NCBI GenBank assembly: GCA_046728075.1
Contig: JBKPDV010000251.1
Location: 1-13,075, forward strand
Source: JBKPDV01 sp046728075
GTDB taxonomy: Bacteria; Acidobacteriota; Thermoanaerobaculia; UBA5066; Gp7-AA6
Direction: 5' to 3'
Length of the DNA stretch: 13,075 nt
Shown: positions 6,541 through 13,075 of the stretch, one piece after another
Layout of the letters: the number at the start of each line of letters is the position of its first letter
Position numbering within the stretch: the first letter of the stretch is position 1
Made by a program: the position numbers and the translations under genes
Notes under the pieces: model-generated
What the model was told of the DNA's origin: nothing
Databases searched by the model: none
Seen by the model: only the letters and a program-made list of their open reading frames with translations

Positions 6541-6669
6541 GCCAGGGCCGACGGGTGACGCCGGACGAAGGCCTCGCGTGCGCGCGGAGGCACCCTCCCT
6601 CAGACGAAATCTTTCATCCGGCCGGAGTGCGCACGCGAGGTGGACGGCGGCAGGACGCGTCGGCCCGGC
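6541..6669. repeat. Long nested inverted repeat; candidate structured RNA or palindromic element
   Basis: Three collinear pairings nest inside one another over 129 bases. The outer helix is GCC+GGGCCGACG (6541-6543 and 6545-6553, one bulged A) with CGTCGGCCC+GGC (6658-6669). The middle helix is CGCCG (6559-6563) with CGGCG (6645-6649). The inner helix is CCTCGCGTGCGC (6572-6583) with GCGCACGCGAGG (6629-6640), 12 bp without mismatch. The apical 45 bases can form GGAGG-CAC-CCTCC (6586-6598), and on the minus strand a GATGAA/TTCGTC hairpin with one G-U pair. It lies 33 bases beyond the stop of the minus-strand MOSC gene and 260 beyond the VOC gene. It could be a non-coding RNA, a structured 3' region, or a short palindromic repeat. 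It does not match any RNA family I can recall (signal recognition, 6S, RNase P, tmRNA, common riboswitches). Strand is unresolved. Confidence 0.4.
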
Positions 6670-6701
6670 TTTGTCCAGCCGCTCATTTGCCAATAGCGAT
6701 C

Positions 6702-7385
6702 TCAGCAACACCCCGGCTTGCCCGAATCATGCCGGCGGTGCTCATTCTCTCGCAGATACTCCGCCGCCCAGCTCTTCCAGGCATCCGAGAGCTTGGGCAC
6801 CGCGAGCAATTGCTCGGCCTCGCGCCGGTCGCGGACGTAGATGCGAAACACATCCCGGACGGTCAGCCCGGTCTTCGGCTTCTCGACAACCCGGATCTCG
6901 TCTCCGGCTCCGATGTCCCCTTCGACGATGATTCGGAGGTAAGAGCCGGGCCGCAGCGCTTGCGTGAAGCGGCGCACGAACAGGTCGTCGTTCATCCGGA
7001 CACCCAAACGCCAACAGGGCATCCTCGGCTCGGAGACTTCGAAGACAGCGGATCCGATCTCCCAACGCTCTCCGATGGCGGCATCGTTCACGTCGATCCC
7101 TTCCGTCGTGAGGTTCTCGCCGAATGCGCCGTCGGGGAGCGTGCGGCCGGTTTCCTTTTCGAACCAGCGCGCATCTTCGGTCGAATACGCGTAGACCGCC
7201 TTGTCGAAGCCTCCATGGGCCTCGCGATCCGCCTGATCGTCTCCGGCCAGATTCACGCCTCGGGCGGTGATCCGTCCGGTCGCGGGTGTCTTCCAGATCG
7301 CGCTCCTGGCGGGGCGGCCGTGGTATTCGAACTCACGCGGGCCGCCGACGTTGACCGAGATAACTCTTCCCGCGGGAGTTGCCAT
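6702..7385 (-). CDS. MOSC domain protein, YiiM-like
   Basis: A 227-residue MOSC-domain protein with the size and layout of E. coli YiiM (about 224 residues). MOSC domains bind molybdenum cofactor through a conserved cysteine; YiiM-type proteins take part in reductive detoxification of N-hydroxylated bases or related N-oxide reduction. Visible landmarks are HGGFDKAVYAYS (57-68), GAFGENLTTEG (86-96) and EPRMPCWRL (119-127), where Cys124 is the presumed molybdenum ligand. A C-terminal helical extension (TGLTVRDVFRIYV, then a Trp/Ala-rich helix to about 211) matches the small domain found after MOSC in YiiM. No signal peptide, so cytosolic. The ATG at 7385 is chosen over an in-frame ATG at 7442 because homology begins there and GGAGA lies upstream. 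The reductase partner normally used by such proteins is not in the window. Confidence 0.85.
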   Translation of the reverse strand: MATPAGRVISVNVGGPREFEYHGRPARSAIWKTPATGRITARGVNLAGDDQADREAHGGFDKAVYAYSTEDARWFEKETGRTLPDGAFGENLTTEGIDVNDAAIGERWEIGSAVFEVSEPRMPCWRLGVRMNDDLFVRRFTQALRPGSYLRIIVEGDIGAGDEIRVVEKPKTGLTVRDVFRIYVRDRREAEQLLAVPKLSDAWKSWAAEYLRENEHRRHDSGKPGCC

Positions 7386-7509
7386 GGTTATCGAGTCTCC
7401 TGGTGACGTAAACCCAGCCGGGCTGCACGCCCCTCCCTGCATACGCCGGCCCGCGATCCAGGGATTCGGGAAGGTCTGTTAGAGTGAAAACAAATTCAGC
7501 GGAGGCGAC

Positions 7510-8127
7510 ATGAGCCGAGCTCGCTGTTACGCCTCATTACTGGTTTCGGGTCTGCTTCTCTCGGCCGCGGCGCTTGCGCAGAGTGCCTACACGGTCCGAG
7601 AGGCCAATGTGCGCGCCGGCCCCGAGCGAGACTACCCGGTGGTCACGCGGCTCGCGGCCGGTACACCGGTGGAGGTGACCGGCTGCAACGAAGACTGGAG
7701 CTGGTGCGAGGTCATTGCCGAGCCCGATCGCGGCTGGGTCTACGCGGGCAGTCTCGAGTATCCGTATGAGGGTCGGCGCGTCGTGATTCTGCGACACGGC
7801 TATATCGGTCTTCCGATCGTGCCGTTCGTCGTCGGCTCGTACTGGGACACCTACTACCGAGGCCGCCCCTGGTACGGAAGGCGAACCTACTGGGTCAATC
7901 GCGCTCCGACTTTCCACCGGCCTGCGGTGGTGGGTCGGCCGTATGTCGGGCATCCGACGGGCTCTCGGCCGCCAGCGGTGAGGCCTCAGGTTGCTCGGCC
8001 TCCGACCGGTCGGCTCCCTCAGCCGCGCCACGTGCATGTCGAGGCGGAACGGGCGAAGCCGCAGCCCCAACGGCCGCAACCCCAACGCCCACACGACAAG
8101 CCCCATTCCGGACACGACAAGAATTGA
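7510..8127 (+). CDS. Secreted SH3b domain protein with basic proline-rich tail
   Basis: A 205-residue exported protein. Residues 1-23 form a signal peptide (LLVSGLLLSAAALA, cleavage before Gln24). Residues 25-86 are a bacterial SH3 domain: AYTVREANVRAGPERDYPVV, then GTPVEVTGC, then DRGWVYAGSLEYPY. Such domains usually bind peptidoglycan or peptides in the cell envelope. Cys59 and Cys66 lie close together and could form a disulfide. The linker SYWDTYYRGRPWYGRR is typical of this SH3b subgroup. The tail from about 135 is unusual: rich in Pro, Arg and His, with PQPQRPQPQRP-type repeats and a HDKPHSGHDKN end, probably disordered and positively charged. GGAGG lies 5 to 9 bases before the ATG (7501-7505). 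It is divergent from the MOSC gene and convergent with the gamma-glutamyltransferase-like gene. The exact role is unknown. Confidence 0.8.
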   Translation: MSRARCYASLLVSGLLLSAAALAQSAYTVREANVRAGPERDYPVVTRLAAGTPVEVTGCNEDWSWCEVIAEPDRGWVYAGSLEYPYEGRRVVILRHGYIGLPIVPFVVGSYWDTYYRGRPWYGRRTYWVNRAPTFHRPAVVGRPYVGHPTGSRPPAVRPQVARPPTGRLPQPRHVHVEAERAKPQPQRPQPQRPHDKPHSGHDKN

Positions 8128-8164
8128 ACCCGCGCGAGCGGTAACAATCTATAAATTGTAGAGC

Positions 8165-8192
8165 GGAGCCCCGCCGCGGGCAGGCGGGCTCC
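8165..8192. terminator. Terminator-like hairpin between convergent genes
   Basis: GGAGCCCCGCC (8165-8175) pairs with GGCGGGCTCC (8183-8192) with one bulged C and a 7-base loop. It lies between the SH3b stop (8127) and the end of the gamma-glutamyltransferase-like gene (8201). On the minus strand the hairpin is followed by an AT-rich stretch (8144-8160), not a clean T-run. A shared bidirectional terminator is plausible. Confidence 0.5.
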
Positions 8193-8200
8193 CTGGCGAG

Positions 8201-10102
8201 TCACCACCCGATGCCGTAGTCCTCGCCGTGGTCGCTCGAGCCACCCCACATCGTGCCGTGGGTCTGGTCCAGCAGGATCGCGTTGATGGGGCCGCTCGTT
8301 TTCGGGACAATTTGAAGCTTGTAGCCCATCTTCACGAGCTCGGCGCGGACGTAGGGCGGCAGCGACGGGTGGATCTCCATCACGCCCGGTTTGGACTCGT
8401 GGGCGCCGAAGGAGCTGTGCATCTGGTAGCTGTTGATGTTCGCGGCTTCGGTGGCTTCCTGCGGCGTCATTCCGAACTCGACGACGTTCAAGAAGAACTG
8501 CAGAAGGTTCTGATCCTGCGAGTCTCCTCCCTGGACGGAGAAGCAGAGATAGGGCTTGCCATCTTTCAAGGCGAGCGTCGGCGTCAGAGTCACGCGCGGG
8601 CGCTTACCGGGCTCCAGGACGTTGTAGGGGTTCTCCGCGCGGTCGACGACGAAGCTCTGCATCCGCTGGCTCATTCCGATGCCGGTCTTTCCGGCGATGA
8701 CAGCCGGAAGCCAGCCGCCGGACGGAGTCACGGACACGACCCAGCCCTCGGCGTCTGCCGCCTCGACCGAGGTCGTGCCGGCGTAGAACTCCTCTTCGAA
8801 GGTGCGGGCAGGCAACGGCATCCCGGTGAGTGACGCCGCGTCCTGCGTCGAAGCCCCGGCTTTGCCCTTCGGCGGCGGCGGCCACTTGGCGAGCAGGTCG
8901 GCGTACGGATTGGTCGAGCGCATGAACGGGTACGGATCGCCCGGCTTCACGTTCGGGTCGTTTTTCGTCCAGTCGATCTTCGCGGCGCGCGCCTTCGCAT
9001 AGTCCTTCGACAGGAGGCCGGGGCCCGGAGGCGCGGGTTGGTACGCCGTATCGCCGTAGTAGAAGTCGCGGTCGGCGAACGCGAGGTTCATCGCCTGATA
9101 GATCGCGTGCAGGTAGCGCGTGCTGTTGTAGCCCATCCCCTTCAGGTCCATCCCCTCGAGGATATTGAGGGCCTGAAGCATGGCAGGCCCTTGCGTCCAG
9201 AAGTCGAGCTTGTAGACGTCGATGCCCTTGTAGCTGACCTTGACCGGCTCTTCGATCTTGACCTTCCACTTCGCGAGGTCCTCGGCGGTGTGGAGGCCGC
9301 CGACCTCCTGCGAGCCGCGAGCGAACTCCTTGGCGATGTCCCCCTTGTAGAAGCGGTCGTAGGCCGCGAGGATCGCGTCCTTCCGGGACTTGCCCGCCTT
9401 CAGTGCCGTCTTCTCCGCCTCGACTAACTTGCGCAGCGTGGCAGCGAGATCGGGTTGTTTGAAGACTTCACCTGCGTCGGGCGGCTGGTCTCCCGGGTGC
9501 GGAAGGAGGATGCGCCGCGACTCCGGCCACTTCAGCAACCAGTCGCGCTGGCGCTTCGCCGTCGAGACGTGCTGCTGCTCGACCGCGTAGCCGTCGGCCA
9601 TCTCGATGGCCGGCGCGAGCACCTCGGCGAGCGACAGCTTCCCGTACTCGGCGAGCATGACCATGATTCCGCCGGGAGTCCCGGGCGTTACGGCGGCGAG
9701 CGGGCCGTACTCGGGCGGGTAGGGCATTCCCTTCGATCGAAAATACTCGGGCGTGGCGCCCGTCGGCGCGACGCCGAGCGCGTTGATGCCGATGACTTTC
9801 TTTGTGTGCGGATTGTAGATCAGCGCCTGCGTCTCTCCGCCCCAGGAGAGCGTGTCCCACATCGTGCAGGTCGCGGCGATCATGGCGCATGCGGCGTCCA
9901 CCGCGTTGCCGCCTTTCTGAAAGATCATCGCGCCGGCCGTGGCCGCGAGCGGCTTTCCCGTGATCGCGAGCCACTTGCGCGCGTGAAGCGGCGGTTTGTT
10001 CGTCGCGGCGACCGCGACCGCGCACACCGCGCCAATTGCCACCGCTAAGCGGGCAACGAAGAGAGTTCCGCGTCGGATCCGTCCTCTTCGCAACCTGATC
10101 AT
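8201..10102 (-). CDS. Exported gamma-glutamyltransferase-like Ntn hydrolase
   Basis: A 633-residue member of the gamma-glutamyltransferase superfamily: autoprocessed N-terminal-nucleophile hydrolases that move or hydrolyse gamma-glutamyl or related acyl groups, normally in the periplasm. Residues 1-33 (Arg-rich start, then a hydrophobic run ending AVAVAA) form a signal peptide. Large-subunit landmarks are FQKGGNAVDAACAMIAAT, WGGETQALIYNP and AAVTPGTPGG. The predicted self-cleavage point and nucleophile is Thr443 in AGTTSVEAAD, giving subunits of about 410 and 191 residues; the small subunit has RPRVTLTPTLALKDGKP and VQGGDSQDQ. Differences from true enzymes stand out: the REtAP motif whose Arg holds the glutamyl carboxylate (E. 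coli Arg114) reads NALGVAP, and the Ser-Ser pair (E. coli 462-463) reads VTLTP. It probably acts on a different amide. GAGGAGG lies about 5 bases before the ATG. It is 137 bases downstream of the ADOP permease. Confidence 0.82.
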   Translation of the reverse strand: MIRLRRGRIRRGTLFVARLAVAIGAVCAVAVAATNKPPLHARKWLAITGKPLAATAGAMIFQKGGNAVDAACAMIAATCTMWDTLSWGGETQALIYNPHTKKVIGINALGVAPTGATPEYFRSKGMPYPPEYGPLAAVTPGTPGGIMVMLAEYGKLSLAEVLAPAIEMADGYAVEQQHVSTAKRQRDWLLKWPESRRILLPHPGDQPPDAGEVFKQPDLAATLRKLVEAEKTALKAGKSRKDAILAAYDRFYKGDIAKEFARGSQEVGGLHTAEDLAKWKVKIEEPVKVSYKGIDVYKLDFWTQGPAMLQALNILEGMDLKGMGYNSTRYLHAIYQAMNLAFADRDFYYGDTAYQPAPPGPGLLSKDYAKARAAKIDWTKNDPNVKPGDPYPFMRSTNPYADLLAKWPPPPKGKAGASTQDAASLTGMPLPARTFEEEFYAGTTSVEAADAEGWVVSVTPSGGWLPAVIAGKTGIGMSQRMQSFVVDRAENPYNVLEPGKRPRVTLTPTLALKDGKPYLCFSVQGGDSQDQNLLQFFLNVVEFGMTPQEATEAANINSYQMHSSFGAHESKPGVMEIHPSLPPYVRAELVKMGYKLQIVPKTSGPINAILLDQTHGTMWGGSSDHGEDYGIGW

Positions 10103-10149
10103 CGATGCCTCCTCGCTGCTACTTCTAAACCCGCTCGGCGGATGCTATC

Positions 10150-10203
10150 GCGACACGTCGCTTGCTCGGGACTCTCATCATCGCGGGGATGAAGAATTCA
10201 TCC
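10150..10203. promoter_or_regulatory. Two short palindromes in the gap between the permease and the gamma-glutamyltransferase-like gene
   Basis: The 137-bp gap holds GCGAC-AC-GTCGC at 10150-10161 and GGATGAA-GAA-TTCATCC at 10187-10203. The second is a 7-bp perfect stem with a 3-base loop, 37 bases after the permease stop. Neither is followed by a T-run on the minus strand, so operator sites or a processing hairpin are as likely as a terminator. No convincing sigma-70 promoter was found. Confidence 0.35.
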
Positions 10204-10239
10204 AGAGTCTACGGTCGGGAGTCAGATTCAGGGATCCGC

Positions 10240-12690
10240 TTACTCGGAGCGGAGCGCCTCCAGAGGATCGAAGCGGGTCGCGCGCAGGCCCGGCACGGCG
10301 CAGGCGGCAGCTGCGATGGCGAGGAGCACGAACGTCGCGGCGGCGAAGGTCAAGGGATCGCGCGGGCCGACGCCGTAAATCAGTCCGGACATCACGCCCG
10401 TCAAAAGGAGCGCCGCGAGGACTCCGGCCGCGATTCCCGCGCCCGCGAATGCCATGCCCCGGCCGACGACGAGGCCGAGCACGTTGGCGCGCGAGGCGCC
10501 GAGGGCCATCCGGATGCCGATCTCGCGGCGCCTGCGGTTGACGAGGTACGCGAGGACGCCCGAGACTCCGACAGCGGCGAGGAAAAGAGCGAGGCCGGCG
10601 AACGTCGAGAGCAAAAGCCCGGTCAGGCGCGGCGTGGCGAGGGAAGCCTTCACCACGTCGGTCATCGTCCGGACGTTCGCGATCGGAAGGTTGGCGTCGA
10701 GTCGGGCGACCTCGGCGCGAATCGGACCGAGGAGGGCGAGCGGCTGTCCGCCGGCCCGGACGACCAGCGTCACGTTGCGCGCGGCAAATCCCGTGGAGGA
10801 CGGGAACTGCGCGTAGGGGACGTAGAACTTCCCCTTGATCGCCGCGGTGACTCCGTTGTGGCGGACGTTCTTGACGATTCCCACGACCGTCATCCAGGGT
10901 CGCTTCGGATTGTTCGAGCCCATGCGGATGCGTTTTCCGATCGGATCGGCGTTGCGCCAGTACATCCGAGCCATCGTCTCGTTGACCAGCGCCACGGGAA
11001 GCGCGTTCGCCGTGTCGGTCGATGCGATCGCGCGTCCGCGGACAATGTGCTCTCCAAGCGCCTCGAGCGCGCCTTCGGAGATGACCTGCCAATCCCCCTT
11101 CGCGTGGTCTCCGGGCGGCGGCACGTAGCCCTCGACGGCAAGCCCCCAGTCGCCGATGGACGCGGCCAGCGGCAGAGATCGCACGATGCCGGCCGAGCGC
11201 ACGCCGTTGACGGATCGCACGCGTTCGAGAATCGTTCGGTAGAGGGCGACGACCTGCTCCGGTTTCTCGTAGCTCGCCTCCGGTGGACGGAGCTGAGCCG
11301 TCAGGACCTGTCGCGCGTCGAACCCGAGATCGATGTTCATCAACGCTTCCAGGCTGCGCAGCATCAGGCCGGCTCCGAGAAGGAGGAGGACCGCCAGTCC
11401 CATCTGCGCCGCCGCGAGCGTCCCGCGGAGCTTCTGTCGCCGCCAGCCGGCCGAAGCGCCGCCGGCGCCGTCGCGCAGGGATTCGCTCAGGTTCAAGCCG
11501 AGCGTGCGCAGGGCGGGCGCGAGGCCGAAGAGAAGGGTCGTCACACCCGAGAGCGCCGCCGCGAAGAGCAGCATGTCCGAATCGATCCGGATGGGCGCGA
11601 GGGCAGGCAGCCCGGCCGCGGCGCGCGCGACGATGACGCGAATGCAGATCCACGCGGGCGCGAGCCCCAGGGCCCCGCCGGCGGCGGCGAGGACGAAGCT
11701 TTCAGTCAGAAGCTGGCGGGCCAGCCGCCCCTTGCCCGCGCCGAGAGCCGCGCGCACCGAGATCTCACGCTGCCGCCCTTCGGCTCGCGCGAGCAGAAGG
11801 TTCGCGACGTTCGCGCAGGCCATCAGCAGCAGGAATCCGACGGCCCCGAAGACGAGCAGGAGAGCCGAGCGCGCCGGCCCGCGAATCTCTTCCTCGACGG
11901 GGACCGCAAACGCCTCGAAACCCATCTGCGGAGGGTAGATGCCCTGGCGAGTCAGGTTGGTTGTCAGCGCCTTCAGCTCCGCGGTCGCGCGCGCGGCATT
12001 GGCGCCGCGGGCGAGTCGACCGGCGCCATAGAGGCCGTGGTTGCCGTGCTCGGTCTCGGCTGGATTGAGCTGAAGGGGAATCCAGAGTTGAGAGGGTTCG
12101 GAAGCGCTCACCGTAAAGTCAGTCGGAAGGGCGAAGCCTCGCGGCATCACGCCCACGATCCGGCGGGCGACGCCGTCGAGCTCGACAACGCGTCCGACCG
12201 CGCTCCGGTCCGACCCGAAGCGGCTCTGCCAGAGTCCGTGACTGAGAACCGCGACGGGTGGCCCTCCCGGAAGATCTTCCTGGGCGTTGAACGGACGGCC
12301 GAGCAGCGGACTCGCCCCGAGAGTCTCGAATGTGTTCGCGCTGATCCTCGCGACGCCGATGCGGATCGGCATCCCGCTGCCGGTCAGGTTCGCTTCGCCC
12401 GCGTCCCAGGCGGCCACGCTTCGAAGGCTCGGACAGAACCGACGATAGTCGAGGACCTCGCCCTCCGAGACCCACGTCTTCTCGAACTCCTTCCAACGGC
12501 TCCAGATCATCACGCTGCGCTCGGGCTCCCGGTAGGGCAGCGGGGCAAGCAGGACGCCCTTGATGACGGAGAAGATGGCCGTCGTGGCGCCCATGCCGAG
12601 GGCGAGAGTCAGGGTCGCCGCCGCGGCGAATCCGGGCGAGCGCCGCATTCCCCGCAGCGCATAGCGAACGTCCGCGAGGAAGACTTCCAT
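10240..12690 (-). CDS. ADOP-type ABC transporter permease (MacB/FtsX-like, duplicated)
   Basis: An 816-residue inner-membrane protein with two FtsX-like halves, the layout of acidobacterial duplicated orphan permeases. These resemble MacB permeases but usually have no adjacent ATPase gene; their substrates are mostly unknown. TM1 (about 20-46) is followed by a periplasmic MacB-like core domain (about 50-270), then three membrane helices near 276-300, 330-356 and 373-393. TM5 (about 422-444) is followed by a second periplasmic domain (about 450-685) and a last set of three near 688-712, 744-766 and 780-801. The coupling-helix repeats are visible as REISVRAALGAGKGRL and REIGIRMALGASRANVL. The ending GLRATRFDPLEALRSE is typical of the family. 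The ATG at 12690 is preferred over GTG 12696 because GAGG then sits 5 bases upstream. Another FtsX-like permease and a small membrane protein lie directly upstream on the same strand. Confidence 0.9.
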   Translation of the reverse strand: MEVFLADVRYALRGMRRSPGFAAAATLTLALGMGATTAIFSVIKGVLLAPLPYREPERSVMIWSRWKEFEKTWVSEGEVLDYRRFCPSLRSVAAWDAGEANLTGSGMPIRIGVARISANTFETLGASPLLGRPFNAQEDLPGGPPVAVLSHGLWQSRFGSDRSAVGRVVELDGVARRIVGVMPRGFALPTDFTVSASEPSQLWIPLQLNPAETEHGNHGLYGAGRLARGANAARATAELKALTTNLTRQGIYPPQMGFEAFAVPVEEEIRGPARSALLLVFGAVGFLLLMACANVANLLLARAEGRQREISVRAALGAGKGRLARQLLTESFVLAAAGGALGLAPAWICIRVIVARAAAGLPALAPIRIDSDMLLFAAALSGVTTLLFGLAPALRTLGLNLSESLRDGAGGASAGWRRQKLRGTLAAAQMGLAVLLLLGAGLMLRSLEALMNIDLGFDARQVLTAQLRPPEASYEKPEQVVALYRTILERVRSVNGVRSAGIVRSLPLAASIGDWGLAVEGYVPPPGDHAKGDWQVISEGALEALGEHIVRGRAIASTDTANALPVALVNETMARMYWRNADPIGKRIRMGSNNPKRPWMTVVGIVKNVRHNGVTAAIKGKFYVPYAQFPSSTGFAARNVTLVVRAGGQPLALLGPIRAEVARLDANLPIANVRTMTDVVKASLATPRLTGLLLSTFAGLALFLAAVGVSGVLAYLVNRRRREIGIRMALGASRANVLGLVVGRGMAFAGAGIAAGVLAALLLTGVMSGLIYGVGPRDPLTFAAATFVLLAIAAAACAVPGLRATRFDPLEALRSE

Positions 12691-12695
12691 GGGCA

Positions 12696-12699
12696 CCTC
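12696..12699 (-). promoter_or_regulatory. Ribosome binding site deciding the ADOP start
   Basis: GAGG (part of AAGAGG) on the minus strand lies 5 bases before the ATG at 12690. The in-frame GTG at 12696 overlaps this site, so it is unlikely to be the start. Confidence 0.5.
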
Positions 12700-12723
12700 T
12701 TCCTACGCCCGGTGACAGGAAAG

Positions 12724-12765
12724 GTTCCGCTGTTCGGCGGTGGAGCGCTCGCGCCCGCGGAACAG
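12724..12765 (-). other. Overlapping alternative stems upstream of the ADOP permease
   Basis: In the 93-bp gap between the small membrane protein and the permease, two stems share a 5' arm on the minus strand. GTTCCGC/GCGGAAC pairs 12757-12763 with 12724-12730, and CTGTTC/GAACAG pairs 12760-12765 with 12730-12735. They cannot both form. The first is followed by CCTTTCC, a poor T-run. This could tune expression between the genes, but chance is possible at this GC content. Confidence 0.3.
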
Positions 12766-12783
12766 GGCCTTGAGTGGCGAGCG

Positions 12784-12906
12784 TCAGTGCCGGCCGTGCA
12801 TCGCGAGCAAGAGACGCCAGATCGCCGCGCCGCCGAACCACACGGCCGCGACGACGATCAGGACGATGACCGCGATGAAGATCCAGGACCCGGTCTTCTT
12901 ACTCAT
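12784..12906 (-). CDS. Small single-pass membrane protein, 40 residues
   Basis: A 40-residue protein: MSKKTGSW, then one hydrophobic helix (IFIAVIVLIVVAAVWFGGAA, residues 9-28), then a short basic tail ending MHGRH. GGGAGG lies 9 bases before the ATG. The gene starts inside the last codons of the upstream FtsX-like permease (8-base overlap, different frame), and the ADOP permease begins 93 bases downstream, so all three are probably on one transcript and translation is likely coupled. With two lysines before the helix, the N-terminus is predicted inside. The composition is that of a real membrane helix rather than a chance frame. It could be a small accessory or stabilising subunit of one of the permeases. 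It resembles no family I can name. Confidence 0.6.
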   Translation of the reverse strand: MSKKTGSWIFIAVIVLIVVAAVWFGGAAIWRLLLAMHGRH

Positions 12907-13075
12907 AGCTGATTGCCTCCCGTACGGGACGTCGCGACGCGTGCCAGGCCGGGAGAAAGCTCGACGCGGCAGCCAGAAGCACGGAGACCGCAAGCCAGAT
13001 CGCGAGCCCCCGAGACTCGAAGACGAAGTCGAGGCCTCCCTTGAACGCCAGTCGGACGAGAACATTGCCCAGGAG
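12899..13075 (-). CDS. FtsX/MacB-type permease, C-terminal end (partial at window edge)
   Basis: Read on the minus strand from the window edge, the frame gives 58 residues and a TAA stop at 12901-12899. It ends with a membrane helix (LAIWLAVSVLLAAASSFL) followed by PAWHASRRPVREAISYE. This close matches the universal end of MacB/LolC-type FtsX permeases, where the last helix is followed by a P-x-x-x-A-[SA]-R...P-[VL]-[ER]-[EA]-[AL] tail. The rest of the gene, and any ATPase partner, lie to the right of the window. The last 8 bases overlap the start of the 40-residue membrane protein. It could be a classical MacB-like permease or a second ADOP; the visible part does not decide. Confidence 0.75.
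   Translation of the reverse strand, partial: LLGNVLVRLAFKGGLDFVFESRGLAIWLAVSVLLAAASSFLPAWHASRRPVREAISYE

Noticed and set aside
6541..6669. Nested inverted repeat as a known RNA (SRP RNA, 6S, RNase P, cobalamin or cyclic-di-GMP riboswitch)
   Set aside because: None of the sequence signatures I know for these RNAs is present, so no family name is given.
6555..7406. Plus-strand open frames across 6539-7406
   Set aside because: Mostly antisense to the YiiM-like MOSC gene; composition and lack of motifs mark them as shadows. They also cross the nested inverted repeat.
7386..7442. Earlier in-frame ATG (7442) for the MOSC gene
   Set aside because: The extra 19 residues have no family resemblance, and the ATG at 7385 has an upstream GGAGA and begins at the usual MOSC N-terminus.
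12691..12696. GTG start at 12696 for the ADOP permease
   Set aside because: It overlaps the GAGG that best serves the ATG at 12690, and no better ribosome site precedes it.
10162..12912. A 916-residue plus-strand open frame covering the permease region
   Set aside because: It is exactly antisense to the clear ADOP permease. Its product is Arg/Glu/Gly-rich with no domain or membrane pattern, as expected from the antisense of a GC-rich gene with strong third-position bias.

Overview
The window is about 13 kb of GC-rich bacterial DNA, dense with genes in short same-strand runs. The large FtsX-like permease of the 'Acidobacterial duplicated orphan permease' (ADOP) type, together with many secreted hydrolases and oxidoreductases (one with a Tat lipoprotein signal), points to Acidobacteriota or a similar uncultured lineage. 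That assignment is inference from gene content and base composition; no marker gene is present.

Layout, left to right. (1) 1-485, plus strand: the end of a ferritin-like protein whose stop overlaps the start of an acyl carrier protein, probably the tail of a fatty-acid-like or natural-product operon that begins outside the window. (2) 5483-593, minus strand: five genes in a row. They are a Tat-exported D-amino-acid-oxidase-like lipoprotein with permuted motif order, a secreted alpha-amino-acid-ester-hydrolase-like S15/CocE enzyme, a DinB-fold protein, a GlcG/HbpS-family protein and a SAM methyltransferase whose start overlaps the previous stop. (3) 5576-6280, plus strand: a glyoxalase-like VOC protein, divergent from (2) across a 92-bp spacer with a 13-bp palindrome. 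(4) 6281-6701: 421 bp without a gene, holding a long nested inverted repeat (6541-6669) that could be a structured RNA. (5) 7385-6702 minus: a YiiM-like MOSC protein; 7510-8127 plus: a secreted SH3b protein with a basic proline-rich tail. (6) 13075-8201, minus strand: the end of an FtsX/MacB-type permease, a 40-residue single-pass membrane protein, a complete ADOP-type permease, and an exported gamma-glutamyltransferase-like enzyme.

Working together: the DAO-like lipoprotein and the ester/amide hydrolase are neighbours, on the same strand, and both carry export signals, so they could act on the same amino-acid-containing substrates outside the cytoplasm. The two permeases and the small membrane protein look like one transcription unit. 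No tRNA, rRNA, CRISPR array, transposase or integrase was seen.

The points most worth a second look are the permuted D-amino-acid-oxidase-like protein and its pairing with the hydrolase, the nested inverted repeat in the convergent gap, the gamma-glutamyltransferase relative that lacks the usual substrate-binding residues, and the 40-residue protein between two permeases. Motif and residue assignments were made by eye against remembered family patterns; no database search was run.
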